The notes below the pieces were generated by a model. The model did no database searches and was not told the origin of the DNA. It saw only the letters and a program-made list of their open reading frames with translations. A program made the position numbers and the translations under genes. A DNA stretch of 64,000 bases from Noviherbaspirillum suwonense (lineage in GTDB: Bacteria; Pseudomonadota; Gammaproteobacteria; Burkholderiales; Burkholderiaceae_D), in contig NZ_FXUL01000001.1 in the NCBI RefSeq assembly GCF_900182955.1, positions 124,001-188,000 of the forward strand, in the 5' to 3' direction. Each line of letters begins with the position of its first letter. Positions within the stretch are counted from its first letter, which is position 1. Below are positions 55,677 to 64,000 of this stretch, one piece after another.

Positions 55677-56645
55677 ATGTTTTTTGAAAAGACAGTCCGG
55701 CGCTGCGCTATGCTCGCCGCCCTCGCGCTGCCGCTTGCCGCGGCCGCATTCCCCACGCAGCCGGTCGAATGGGTGGTGCCTTACGCGGCGGGAGGCGGCT
55801 CCGACGTCGTCGCCCGGGTGGTCGCAACCGAGATGACGAAGACGCTGGGGCAGTCCATCATCATCAACAACAAGCCGGGCGCCGGCACCAACATCGGCGC
55901 GTCCTATGCGGCCAGGGCCAATGCGGACGGCCACGTGGTGCTGACCGCAGACACCGCGACGCTTGCCGCCAACCCCTTCCTGTACAGCAAGCCCGGCTAC
56001 GACGCCGAGAAGGATTTCGCGCCGGTGGGCCTGATGGCCCGTTTCCCGATGCTGCTGGTGGTGAACCCGCAGGTGCCGGTCAAGGACCTGAAGGAATTTC
56101 TCGCATGGGCCAAGGCGCAGCCCAATCCGCCGGCCTTCGGCACGCCGGGCGCCGGCAGTCCGCATCACCTGGCCACCGAGCTGTTTGCCGACATGGCCGG
56201 GCTCAAGCTGATCCATGCGCCGTACAAGGGCGCGGCGCCGGCGGTGCAGGACGTGATGGGCGGGCAGGTGCCGTTCATGTTCGTCGACACGGCCAGCGGC
56301 GCGCCGCATATCAAGGCCGGCAAGCTGAAAGCCATCGGCGTGGCCAGCCTGAAGCGGGTGCCCAACTTCGAGACCATCCCGACGCTGGACGAGCAGGGGA
56401 TGAAGGGTTTCGAGGCCTATGCATGGCAGGGCATGGTGGCGCCGGCGAAGACGCCGGCCGCCAATATCGAGATCCTGAACAAGGCGCTGGTCAAGGCCCT
56501 CGGCACCGACGCGGCGAAAGAGCGTTTCCAGACGCTGGGCCTGGAAGCGATCCCGAGCAGCCCGCAGGAGATGGCCGCCTATGCGAAGGCGGAGCGGGAA
56601 AAGTGGGGCAAGGTCATCAAGGCCAAGGGCATCAAGCTGGACTAG
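55677..56645 (+). CDS. Bug family tripartite tricarboxylate transporter substrate-binding protein
   Basis: A 322-residue periplasmic protein. Signal peptide about 1-25 (AMLAALALPLAAAAFP). Family motifs: PVEWVVPYAAGGGSDVVAR, NKPGAGTNIGA, GTPGAGSPHHLATELFA and HAPYKGAAPAVQDVMGG. Bug proteins bind carboxylates or other small acids; many stand alone without TctBA membrane genes, as here. GGAG lies 6 bases before the ATG. It is separate from the efflux regulator (158-bp gap). Confidence 0.92.
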   Translation: MFFEKTVRRCAMLAALALPLAAAAFPTQPVEWVVPYAAGGGSDVVARVVATEMTKTLGQSIIINNKPGAGTNIGASYAARANADGHVVLTADTATLAANPFLYSKPGYDAEKDFAPVGLMARFPMLLVVNPQVPVKDLKEFLAWAKAQPNPPAFGTPGAGSPHHLATELFADMAGLKLIHAPYKGAAPAVQDVMGGQVPFMFVDTASGAPHIKAGKLKAIGVASLKRVPNFETIPTLDEQGMKGFEAYAWQGMVAPAKTPAANIEILNKALVKALGTDAAKERFQTLGLEAIPSSPQEMAAYAKAEREKWGKVIKAKGIKLD

Positions 56646-56716
56646 CATGATGCCTGGGCATGATGCTGCAGGCTGGGCGTCATGCCGCTGCTGTCGGCGG
56701 GCCGGCAGCACCCGCG

Positions 56717-56896
56717 CTAGCCGGCCATGTCCTCGGCGGCGTCGCCGATGATGCGCAGCGCCGCCGCCGGGTCGTCGATGCGCTGGATCGCCAGCAGCGC
56801 GAAGCGGGCGAGGAACAGCGCCGTCTTGTCCGGGCCGAGTTCCGTCATGGTCCGGCACAACTGCGTGTAGACCGCGTCGAGTTCATTGTCCTTCAT
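56717..56896 (-). CDS. DUF2783 domain protein
   Basis: A 59-residue protein, MKDNELDAVYTQLCRTM followed by a short helical part (ALFLARFALLAIQRIDDPAA). It matches the DUF2783 family, typically found next to FAD-dependent monooxygenase genes. Its ATG overlaps the monooxygenase stop by 4 bases, which argues for translational coupling and a shared role, possibly as an accessory subunit. Function unknown. Confidence 0.75.
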   Translation of the reverse strand: MKDNELDAVYTQLCRTMTELGPDKTALFLARFALLAIQRIDDPAAALRIIGDAAEDMAG

Positions 56897-58635
56897 GCTG
56901 TTTTCCTTTCGATGTGCCGCGCTTGCGGATGCAGCACGCGCCCGATGGCCGCCGTCAGCGTGGCCGCGTCCGGCGCATGCCAGCGGCCGATCACGTGGCC
57001 GTCGGGCCGGACGAGGTAGACGCTTCCGGGACGGGCGCCGTACAGGCCGAACAATCGGCCGGTATGGTCCTGCGCCACTACGCCCGGCCCCGGGCCGGCA
57101 CGGTCGCAGGCCAGGCGCGTCAGCTGTATCAGTTGCAGCGGCAGCGTCCTTTCCCGCATCGCGCGCAGGAAGCTTTCCATGGCCTCGTCCAGCCTGCCGT
57201 CCTCGCTGAAATGCAGCACGCCGAATCCCGGCCCAACCAGGTCGGTCAGGTACGCTTGCGATGCACGCCCGTCGCGCAGTACCGTCACCGGGCATTCCGG
57301 CAGCACCGCGCCCGGCAGCGGGCCGGCAGTCCAGCCTGCATCCTCCGCCTGCGGCGCATTCAGCGGCGAGCCCGCATAGGTGATGGCCGAACTCTGGCGC
57401 GGATTGATCAGCGCGCGCACGCCTGCATGCCTGGCCGCCAGGCTCAGCACCGCGGTGCGCATCAGGTCGAATGCGAACGAGGGCGGGGCCATGAACTCGG
57501 TGCTCTTGGTGCCATGGCTCAGGTTCTCGTGGGCCGCCGCGACCCGTTCGCTCGAATAGCTGTCGATCAGGCCCTCGCCGGCCAGCCCCCTGATCACATA
57601 GGCCAGCTTCCAGGCCGCATTGTCGGCATCGTCGATGCCCGAGTTGGCGCCGCGAACGCCGAAGATCGGCACCAGGTGGGCGGCGTCGCCGGCAAACAGC
57701 ACGCGGCCATGGCGATAGCGCTCCAGCGTCAGCGCATTGGCCTTGTACATCGTGATCCAGATCGGCGCCCAGGGACCGCGCTCGCCCATCATGTCGAGCA
57801 GGCTCTGCACCCGCGGCAGCACATTCTCCGGCTTCACCGCTTCCTCCGGGTCCTCGCCGTCGCGCACCTGGTAGTCGATGCGCCAGACGTTGTCCGGCTG
57901 CTTGTGCACCAGCACGGTGGAGCCGGGATTGCAGGGCGGGTCGAAATAGGCCAGGCGTTCGGTCGGCCGCCGGCTCTCCAGCGCGATATCGACGATCACA
58001 TAGCGGCCTTCGTAGCTGGCGCCCCGCAGCTGCAGGCCCAGCGCGTCGCGTATCCCGCTGCGGCCGCCGTCGCAGGCCAGCAGCCAGTCCGCCTCCAGCG
58101 CATAGCCGCCGTCCGGCGTGTCGAGCTGCAGCGTGACGCCGCTGCCGTTGTCGGCGACTGAAAGCGCCCGCGTCTGCCAGCGGATGTCGATCAGGTCCGG
58201 CTGCTTCATCGCCGCGTCCAGCAGGAACTGCTCGATATGGTATTGCGCCAGGTTGACCATGGGCGGCAGCTTCTGGTTCTCGTCCTGCGGCATCGTGAAA
58301 TGCAGGACTTCGGCGTCCCGGTAGAAGCTGCGCCCGCCGGTCCATGGCAGGCCCTTTTCCAGGAAGGCGTCGGCTGCGCCCAGCCGCCCGATGATCTCCA
58401 GGCTGCGGCGCGAGATGCAGATGGCGCGGCTGCCGCTGCACACCGAGGCGTCGGCCTCGATCAGCACCGACGCAATGCCCTGGCGCGCCAGGCCGAGCGC
58501 GGCGGTCAGGCCCACCGGGCCGCCGCCGACGATGGCGACCGGATGCCGGCGCGCGTCCACGCCGTCTTTCAGCGGCGGGATGCGGGCCGGATACTGCACG
58601 GCGGCGAACGGGTAGGGCGCGAATGCAATGCTCAT
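56893..58635 (-). CDS. FAD-dependent aromatic-type monooxygenase (class A flavoprotein)
   Basis: A 580-residue flavoprotein hydroxylase (PheA/MhpA/UbiH superfamily). FAD motif VAIVGGGPVGLTAALGLARQG (about residue 33), the DG motif LLACDGGRSGIRDALG, and the second FAD motif VLFAGDAAHLVPIFGVRGAN. The C-terminal region is thioredoxin-like, as in phenol hydroxylases (LFGLYGARPGSVYLVRPDGH). The substrate is not determined. GGAG precedes the ATG at 58635. It forms a two-gene unit with the DUF2783 gene. Confidence 0.88.
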   Translation of the reverse strand: MSIAFAPYPFAAVQYPARIPPLKDGVDARRHPVAIVGGGPVGLTAALGLARQGIASVLIEADASVCSGSRAICISRRSLEIIGRLGAADAFLEKGLPWTGGRSFYRDAEVLHFTMPQDENQKLPPMVNLAQYHIEQFLLDAAMKQPDLIDIRWQTRALSVADNGSGVTLQLDTPDGGYALEADWLLACDGGRSGIRDALGLQLRGASYEGRYVIVDIALESRRPTERLAYFDPPCNPGSTVLVHKQPDNVWRIDYQVRDGEDPEEAVKPENVLPRVQSLLDMMGERGPWAPIWITMYKANALTLERYRHGRVLFAGDAAHLVPIFGVRGANSGIDDADNAAWKLAYVIRGLAGEGLIDSYSSERVAAAHENLSHGTKSTEFMAPPSFAFDLMRTAVLSLAARHAGVRALINPRQSSAITYAGSPLNAPQAEDAGWTAGPLPGAVLPECPVTVLRDGRASQAYLTDLVGPGFGVLHFSEDGRLDEAMESFLRAMRERTLPLQLIQLTRLACDRAGPGPGVVAQDHTGRLFGLYGARPGSVYLVRPDGHVIGRWHAPDAATLTAAIGRVLHPQARHIERKTA

Positions 58636-58742
58636 CGTCTTCTCCAGGCATCGTGCGATGCGGTAGCGGCACATGGTCAGGCAGCATTATCGCCGCCGGC
58701 GGGCGCAGGTGCAGGCGCTCGGTACGTCAGCGTACAGACACT

Positions 58743-58779
58743 CTGTTGCCCGGCATATACATTGAAAGTCCGGCAACAG
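58743..58779 (+). repeat. Inverted repeat in the monooxygenase/GlsB divergent gap
   Basis: CTGTTGCCCGG (58743-58753) and CCGGCAACAG (58770-58779) pair over 10 bp with one extra base, around a 16-base AT-rich centre. It lies in the 233-bp divergent region and could be an operator or hairpin. Confidence 0.4.
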
Positions 58780-58868
58780 CCACGGCGTTCCATCGTCAGC
58801 GCCAGCCGGACAAGGCGGCAGCCGAAAGCTGCCGCTCCTCGATACGCTGCACAAAAGGGAGAATAAAA

Positions 58869-59114
58869 ATGGACCTGATCTGGTTTCTGGTTGTTGGACT
58901 CATCGCGGGCTGGCTGGCCAGCGCCATCGTCGGCGGCGGCTTCGGGCTGATCGGCGACATCGTCATCGGCGTCGTCGGCGCTTTCCTCGGCGGCTACCTG
59001 TTCCGCACCTTCGGCTTTTCCGCCGGCGGCGGCATGCTGGGCAGCATCATCGTCGCCACGGTCGGCGCGATCGTGCTGCTGCTCCTGCTGCGACTGGTGC
59101 GCCGCGCACGCTGA
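58869..59114 (+). CDS. GlsB/YeaQ/YmgE family membrane stress protein
   Basis: An 81-residue protein with three hydrophobic segments: LIWFLVVGLIAGWLASAIVG, IGDIVIGVVGAFLGGYLFRT and LGSIIVATVGAIVLLLLLRL, and a basic tail. This is the pattern of the transglycosylase-associated GlsB/YeaQ family, often stress-induced; biochemical function unknown. AGGGAGA precedes the ATG. Confidence 0.88.
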   Translation: MDLIWFLVVGLIAGWLASAIVGGGFGLIGDIVIGVVGAFLGGYLFRTFGFSAGGGMLGSIIVATVGAIVLLLLLRLVRRAR

Positions 59115-59244
59115 CGCCGGGCCGGCGCGGCCTCCGCTGCGCCGGCAACCCGCCTTCCTTGCACGCGATTCCTCATTCTGAATCAAGCAGCGGCAGGGAC
59201 GGCGGGGGTAGGATCGCCCTTTCACATACCTATCAGGGAATTAC

Positions 59245-59442
59245 ATGACCGATCCGCGCAATATCGCCCACGACAAGAAAGTCCAGCAAGAGAAAAAGCA
59301 CCGCGGCGAGGAAATCGCTCCGGGCGCCGACGAGACGCCGCAGCCAGGCCGCAAGCCGCACATGGAAGAGCATGCGAAGGACAACGACGCCGGCACGTCG
59401 GACGAAGCGTCCAAGGACGGCGACACGTCGCAAGCCTCGTAA
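59245..59442 (+). CDS. Small hydrophilic hypothetical protein
   Basis: A 65-residue, highly charged protein (KKVQQEKKHRGEE, then acidic and Ser/Thr-rich to the end) with no hydrophobic segment and no cysteine. It looks intrinsically disordered. AGGGAAT lies just before the ATG. It follows the GlsB gene by 130 bp. No function recognised; it may belong to the same stress response, but this is a guess. Confidence 0.6.
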   Translation: MTDPRNIAHDKKVQQEKKHRGEEIAPGADETPQPGRKPHMEEHAKDNDAGTSDEASKDGDTSQAS

Positions 59443-59679
59443 TTCCGTACCAGGCGCTTCCTGCCGCGCAACGCGCGGGAAGCGCGCGCCGTCCCGGGCA
59501 ACTGCAGCAACGCCCGCGGCGCATGGCCGGCCCGCCGCGCCTCCGCGACGCCGGCCGCCGATAGCGGCGCCCCATGCCGCCAGTCCGGCGCGGCCTTCCT
59601 GTGCGTTTCCCAACTCCCTTCTATAATCCTGAATCATCGTAAGCGCGCCGAACCGGCCGCCAGACCTACAGGAAATACT

Positions 59680-60609
59680 ATGGCTGATACTCATCCCGGC
59701 GCCGCCCCGGCCCAGGTTCACTGGAACCTCGACCCGGTCGTCGAACAACTGCGCATGTCGCGCGAAGTCACGCACAAGATCCGGCACCAGGGCACGATAC
59801 GCGAGCTGCCGTCGAAGTCGGCGCTGGTCGGTATCCTGCACGGGCTGTGCGCGGTGCTGTTTCCGACACACTACGGGCGTGCCGGACTGACCGATGAAAG
59901 CATCGACTACTTCGTCGGCGACACGCTTAATACGACGCTGTCGCTATTGAGCGAGCAGGTGCGCCGCGGCCTGGTCTTCAATGCGGAGGCCCGCGGCCTG
60001 CCCGGCGCCGAGCTCGGCGAGCGCGCGGTGCGCATCACCCGCGAGTTCGCCAGCCAGCTGCCGTCGATCCGCGCGCTGCTGGTCAGCGACCTGCAGGCCG
60101 CCTACCAGGGCGACCCGGCGGCCACCAGCATCGCCGAAATCCTGCTCTGCTATCCGGGCACCGTGGCGGTGATCTACTACCGGCTCGCGCATGCGCTCTA
60201 CCTGCTGGGCTCGCAACTCGTTGCGCGCCTGATCTCCGACATCGCGCATTCCGACACCGGCATCGACATCCACCCGGGCGCGCAGATCGGCGGCAGCTTC
60301 TTCATCGACCACGGGACCGGCGTGGTGATCGGCCAGACCGCGGTCATCGGCCAGCATGTGCGGCTCTACCAGGCCGTGACGCTGGGCGCGCGGCGCTTCC
60401 CGGCCGACGAGACCGGCGCGCTGATCAAGGGCAATGCGCGCCACCCTATCGTCGAGGACGATGTGGTGATCTATGCCGGCGCCACCATCCTGGGCCGCAT
60501 CACCATCGGCCGCGGTTCGACCATCGGCGGCAATGTCTGGCTCACGCGCGACGTGCCGCCGGGCAGCAACGTGTCGCAGGCGGACGCGCGCAGCAACTGC
60601 CCGGAGTAA
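59680..60609 (+). CDS. cysE: Serine O-acetyltransferase (EpsC/CysE type)
   Basis: A 309-residue left-handed beta-helix acetyltransferase that makes O-acetylserine for cysteine synthesis. N-terminal helical domain (about 1-190), then hexapeptide repeats with the catalytic HSDTGIDIHPGAQIGGSFFI, DHGTGVVIGQTAVIGQHV and TIGRGSTIGGNVWLT. Its length matches the long EpsC/SrpH group more than enterobacterial CysE. It is alone, with ribB 129 bp downstream. Confidence 0.88.
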   Translation: MADTHPGAAPAQVHWNLDPVVEQLRMSREVTHKIRHQGTIRELPSKSALVGILHGLCAVLFPTHYGRAGLTDESIDYFVGDTLNTTLSLLSEQVRRGLVFNAEARGLPGAELGERAVRITREFASQLPSIRALLVSDLQAAYQGDPAATSIAEILLCYPGTVAVIYYRLAHALYLLGSQLVARLISDIAHSDTGIDIHPGAQIGGSFFIDHGTGVVIGQTAVIGQHVRLYQAVTLGARRFPADETGALIKGNARHPIVEDDVVIYAGATILGRITIGRGSTIGGNVWLTRDVPPGSNVSQADARSNCPE

Positions 60610-60738
60610 GGAAAGGCGGCCAAGCGGCCCGCCGCGCCTGAAAAGCCGGCTTGCCGGGCCTGAAAAGGCGGCACGGCAATAAGCGCCGGGCGCGCGGGCA
60701 AATCCTTTAAAATAGCGGCCTGTCCCTGGAACCGTCTT

Positions 60739-61854
60739 ATGTCTCTTTCAACAACGCAAGAAATCGTGGCCGAGCTCCGCGCCGGCCGCATGGTCATCCT
60801 GGTCGACGAGGAAGACCGCGAAAACGAGGGCGACCTGGTGCTCGCCGCCGAGTTCGTCACTCCCGAGGCGATCAACTTCATGGCCAAGTACGGCCGCGGC
60901 CTGATCTGCCTGACCCTGACCGAGGAACGCTGCGAGCAGCTCAACCTGCCGATGATGACCAGCCGCAACGGCACCTCGTACGGCACCAATTTCACCGTGT
61001 CGATCGAGGCCGCCGAGGGCGTCACCACCGGCATTTCGGCGGCCGACCGCGCCGCCACCATCAAGACCGCCGTGGCGCGCAACGCGCGGCCCGCCGACAT
61101 CGTCCAGCCCGGCCACATCTTCCCGCTCAAGGCGCAGAAGGGCGGGGTGCTGATGCGCGCCGGCCATACCGAGGCCGGCTGCGACTTCGCCGAACTCGCC
61201 GGGCTGACGCCGGCCGCGGTGATCTGCGAGATCATGAACGATGACGGCACGATGGCCCGCCTGCCGGACCTGGTCGAATTCGGCCGGCAGCACGGCCTGA
61301 AGATCGGCACCATCGCCGACCTGATCCACTACCGCAGCCAGCATGAAAGCATCGTCGAGCGGGTCGCCGAACGCACGATGCGCACCGCGCAGGGCACGTT
61401 CCGCGCGATTGCCTACCGCGACACGCCCAGCGGCGGCGCCCACCTGGCGCTGGTCAACGGCGAACTCGCGCCGGAACTCGAAACCCTGGTGCGGGTCCAT
61501 CAGCCGGTATCGATACTCGACCTGCTCGACACCGACCTGACCACGCATTCATGGAACATGGCGTCGGCGCTGGAGGCGATCAAGGCATCCGAGCGCGGCG
61601 TGGTCGTGCTGCTCAACTGCGAGGAATCGGCCGAGGAGATGCTGGCCCGCTTCGACGCGCTGGCCGCGCCGCAGGAACAGCGGCCGCCGTCGCGCAGCGC
61701 GCGCATGGACCTGCGCACCTACGGCATCGGCGCCCAGATCCTGAAAGACCTCGGCGTGCGCCGCATGACGCTGCTGGCCAGCCCGCGCAAGATGCCGTCG
61801 ATGACAGGCTTCAACCTGGAAGTGATGGGTTTCAAGGCCTGTCCCGGCAACTGA
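60739..61854 (+). CDS. ribB: 3,4-dihydroxy-2-butanone-4-phosphate synthase with degenerate GTP cyclohydrolase II domain (RibBX)
   Basis: A 371-residue protein. The N-terminal RibB domain (1-200) is intact: ILVDEEDRENEGDLVLAAE, TNFTVSIEA, and PLKAQKGGVLMRAGHTEAGCD. The C-terminal domain (about 205-371) has the RibA fold but lacks the zinc cysteines: where RibA has CLTGD...CDCG, this reads LLDTDLTTHSWNMASALE. It is therefore probably not an active GTP cyclohydrolase II. A separate ribA is expected elsewhere. Followed by ribH 73 bp later. Confidence 0.9.
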   Translation: MSLSTTQEIVAELRAGRMVILVDEEDRENEGDLVLAAEFVTPEAINFMAKYGRGLICLTLTEERCEQLNLPMMTSRNGTSYGTNFTVSIEAAEGVTTGISAADRAATIKTAVARNARPADIVQPGHIFPLKAQKGGVLMRAGHTEAGCDFAELAGLTPAAVICEIMNDDGTMARLPDLVEFGRQHGLKIGTIADLIHYRSQHESIVERVAERTMRTAQGTFRAIAYRDTPSGGAHLALVNGELAPELETLVRVHQPVSILDLLDTDLTTHSWNMASALEAIKASERGVVVLLNCEESAEEMLARFDALAAPQEQRPPSRSARMDLRTYGIGAQILKDLGVRRMTLLASPRKMPSMTGFNLEVMGFKACPGN

Positions 61855-61927
61855 AAATTCCGTGGACGCAGGCATGGCCTGTCGTCCGCTCAACGAACAA
61901 GGCGCTAATCGCGCATGAAGGAACAAC

Positions 61928-62413
61928 ATGACAGTCGGCACATATGAACGCAACCTGGATGGCCAGGGCCTGCGCATCGGGATCGTCCAGGCGCGTTTCA
62001 ACGAGGACGTCTGCCATGGCCTGCTGTCTTCCTGCCTGGCCGAACTGAAGCGCCTGGGCGTGGCGGACGAGGATGTGCTGCATGTCACCGTTCCTGGCGC
62101 GCTGGAAATCCCGCTGGCGCTGCAAAAAATGGCTGAAACCCACCAGTTCGATGCGCTGATCGCGCTCGGCGCGGTGATACGCGGCGAGACCTACCATTTC
62201 GAGCTGGTGTCCAACGAATCCGGCGCCGGCATCACCCGCGTCGGGCTGGACTATGGCATCCCGATCGCGAATGCGGTGCTGACGACGGAGACCGACGAGC
62301 AGGCCGAAGCCCGCATGGCGGAAAAGGGTGCGGACGCCGGCCGCGTGGCGGTTGAAATGGCCAACCTGACGCTGGCGCTGGAAGAACTGGCCGAGGTCAG
62401 CGAGGAAGAGTAG
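61928..62413 (+). CDS. ribH: 6,7-dimethyl-8-ribityllumazine synthase
   Basis: A 161-residue enzyme that joins the RibB product with the ribitylaminouracil. Substrate motifs [41 protein letters not shown] (catalytic His) and [19 protein letters not shown] precedes the ATG. Part of a ribB-ribH-nusB cluster common in proteobacteria. Confidence 0.96.
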   Translation: MTVGTYERNLDGQGLRIGIVQARFNEDVCHGLLSSCLAELKRLGVADEDVLHVTVPGALEIPLALQKMAETHQFDALIALGAVIRGETYHFELVSNESGAGITRVGLDYGIPIANAVLTTETDEQAEARMAEKGADAGRVAVEMANLTLALEELAEVSEEE

Positions 62414-62483
62414 GCCACGCCGGCCGGCACATTCCGATCGTTTCAAATTTAATCATGTCCGCCCCGTGCGGACCAAGGCTGTC

Positions 62484-62954
62484 ATGAACACGAAATCCCA
62501 GCACGCCAACCCCAGCAAGAACCGCACACCGCGCCACCGCGCGCGCGAGTTCGCGCTGCAGGGCCTTTACCAGTGGCTGCTCAGCAATGAAGACTCCGGC
62601 GTCATCGACGCCCATATCCGCCAGGCGCATGGCTTCGACAAGGCTGACGCCGCGCATTTCGACGCGCTGCTGCATGGCGCGATCCGCGACGTGGCCAGGC
62701 TGCGCCAAAAGATATCCCCGCTAATCGACCGGCCGCTGGACCAGCTGTCGCCGATCGAGCATGCGGCGCTGCTGATCGGCACCTACGAGCTCGAGCACCA
62801 TCTCGAGATCCCGTACAAGGTCGTCATCAACGAGGCGGTCGAGCTGACCAAGTCCTTCGGCGGCATCGACGGCCACAAGTATGTCAACGGCGTGCTCGAC
62901 AAGCTGGCGGCACAGATACGCACGGTGGAAACCGGCGCGGCCCGCGGCGCCTGA
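62484..62954 (+). CDS. nusB: Transcription antitermination protein NusB
   Basis: A 156-residue all-helical protein that binds boxA RNA with NusE (S10) in rRNA antitermination. [54 protein letters not shown] and [11 protein letters not shown] are family blocks. The ATG at 62484 has AAGG upstream; a frame from 62466 adds six residues. Confidence 0.94.
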   Translation: MNTKSQHANPSKNRTPRHRAREFALQGLYQWLLSNEDSGVIDAHIRQAHGFDKADAAHFDALLHGAIRDVARLRQKISPLIDRPLDQLSPIEHAALLIGTYELEHHLEIPYKVVINEAVELTKSFGGIDGHKYVNGVLDKLAAQIRTVETGAARGA

Positions 62955-63024
62955 AACCCCGGACGGGCCGCAGCGGCCCGTTCCAGCCTGACCCCTTTTT
63001 TCCGACCTGCATGGAGTTTCCCGG

Positions 63025-64000
63025 ATGGACCTGAATCGTCTTGCGTCCCGCCTCGACCATATCGCGCCGTTCCACGTGATGGAGCTGGCCAAGATGGCGA
63101 GCGAACTGGAGCGGGATGGCCGCAGCATCATCCACATGGGCATAGGCGAGCCCGACTTCACCGCGCCGGCGCCGGTCATCGAGGCGGCGACCCGGGCCAT
63201 GGCCGACGGCAAGCTGCAGTACACGGCTGCGACCGGCCTGCCAGCGTTGCAGCGGGCGATCTCGGAACATTACCGCTCGGTGTACGGGCTCGATATCGCG
63301 CCTGAACGCATCGTCGTGACCGCCGGCGCGTCGGCCGCGCTGCTGCTGGCCTGCGCCGCGCTGGTCGAGCCGGGCGCGGAAGTGCTGATGCCGGACCCGT
63401 CCTACCCGTGCAACCGGCATTTCGTCGCCGCCTTCGAAGGACGGGCGCGGATGATCCCGAGCGGCCCGGCGGAGCGTTTCCAGCTGTCCGAGGCGATGGT
63501 CAGAGAAAACTGGAACGAGGCGACGCGCGGCGTGCTGCTGGCGTCGCCGTCCAACCCGACCGGCACCTCGATCGCGCATGACGAGCTGGCGCGCATCGCG
63601 GCCGTGGTGCGGGAGAAGGGCGGCTTCACCATCGTCGACGAGATCTACCAGGGCCTGACCTATGACGAAGCGCCGTTCTCGGCGCTGTCGCTGGGCGAGG
63701 ACATCATCGTCATCAACAGCTTTTCCAAGTATTTCAACATGACCGGCTGGCGGCTGGGCTGGCTGGTGGTGCCCCCGGACATGGTGCGGGCGATCGAGAA
63801 GCTGTCGCAGAACCTGTTCATCTGCGCATCCAGCATCGCGCAGCATGCGGGCCTGGCCTGTTTCACGCCGGAAGCCATCGCCATCTTCGAGGCGCGCAAG
63901 GCCGAATTCAGGCGCCGCCGCGACTACATCGTGCCGGCGCTGCGGGAACTGGGCTTCGGGGTGCCGGTGACGCCGGACGGCGCATTCTATGTATATGCGG
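63025..64000 (+). CDS. PLP-dependent aminotransferase (fold type I, AspC-like; 3' end outside window)
   Basis: At least 325 residues; the gene runs off the window. Blocks: MGIGEPDFTAPAPVIEAA, VTAGASAALLLACAAL, LLASPSNPTGTSI, IVDEIYQGLTYDE, and the PLP lysine at about residue 235 in NSFSKYFNMTGWRLGW. Substrate specificity cannot be set; aspartate, aromatic or branched-chain keto acids are possible. GGAG lies 10 bases before the ATG. It follows nusB by 70 bp. Confidence 0.85.
   Translation, partial: MDLNRLASRLDHIAPFHVMELAKMASELERDGRSIIHMGIGEPDFTAPAPVIEAATRAMADGKLQYTAATGLPALQRAISEHYRSVYGLDIAPERIVVTAGASAALLLACAALVEPGAEVLMPDPSYPCNRHFVAAFEGRARMIPSGPAERFQLSEAMVRENWNEATRGVLLASPSNPTGTSIAHDELARIAAVVREKGGFTIVDEIYQGLTYDEAPFSALSLGEDIIVINSFSKYFNMTGWRLGWLVVPPDMVRAIEKLSQNLFICASSIAQHAGLACFTPEAIAIFEARKAEFRRRRDYIVPALRELGFGVPVTPDGAFYVYA

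Noticed and set aside
60610..60738. FMN riboswitch before ribB
   Set aside because: The conserved RFN core sequences are not present; only GC-rich repeats and a possible promoter are seen.
1..64000. CRISPR arrays, rRNA genes, intact tRNAs, complete insertion sequences, prophage genes
   Set aside because: None was seen by eye: no regularly spaced repeats, no transposase or integrase motifs and no rRNA-like sequence.

Overview
The window is a high-GC bacterial chromosome segment. Its gene set and order suggest a member of the Burkholderiales, most likely Oxalobacteraceae-like (Herbaspirillum/Noviherbaspirillum type). Supporting marks are the plsY-tsaD pair, the hemL-thiD-rubredoxin-pilGHIJ-chpA block, the algH-ruvX-pyrR-pyrB-pyrC' block, a Kdo hydroxylase between waaC and waaA, and ribB(X)-ribH-nusB. 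The family assignment is inference from gene content, not from a database comparison.

Layout. 0-1.5 kb: the end of plsY and tsaD, which converge. 1.5-5.5 kb: a nitrate-uptake operon, with an ANTAR antiterminator gene (nasT), a leader with ANTAR-type hairpins, then nrtA-nrtB-nrtD. 5.6-8.5 kb: a lipoprotein, hemL and a thiD-like kinase on the minus strand. 8.5-18.9 kb: rubredoxin, then the Pil-Chp twitching chemosensory operon pilG-pilH-pilI-pilJ-chpA, ending in a 2057-residue hybrid CheA. 18.9-26.5 kb: photolyase (minus), algH-ruvX-pyrR-pyrB, a GIY-YIG protein, a pair of 37-bp inverted repeats, a dihydroorotase homologue without metal ligands, an acyltransferase, and apaH (minus).

26.7-41 kb: the surface-polysaccharide (O-antigen) locus. 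It holds rmlBACD for dTDP-L-rhamnose, a decayed rmlA relic, an ABC-2 exporter (wzm/wzt with a C-terminal carbohydrate-binding domain), a 921-residue methyltransferase/coiled-coil/double-glycosyltransferase protein, a lone GT2 gene on the minus strand, then reductase/epimerase, initiating phosphoglycosyl transferase and CapD-type dehydratase. The central part (about 30.1-37.3 kb) is visibly AT-rich compared with its flanks, which points to horizontal replacement. 41-45.8 kb: phosphomannomutase/phosphoglucomutase, waaC, Kdo hydroxylase and waaA, giving lipid A-core assembly next to O-antigen synthesis.

46-64 kb: a Fic AMP-transferase with a palindromic operator, a POT peptide transporter, an RND efflux system (mexAB-oprM type) with a divergent TetR repressor, an AcrR-like operator and a terminator, a Bug-type binding protein, a flavin monooxygenase with a DUF2783 partner, small stress-type proteins, a serine acetyltransferase, riboflavin genes ribB(X)-ribH, nusB, and an aminotransferase cut by the window edge.

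The most interesting items are the 921-residue fusion beside the ABC exporter (a possible O-chain capping or length-control enzyme), the NasT/leader arrangement without NasS, the non-catalytic PyrC' and RibX-type domains, the rmlA relic, and the Fic and efflux operators.
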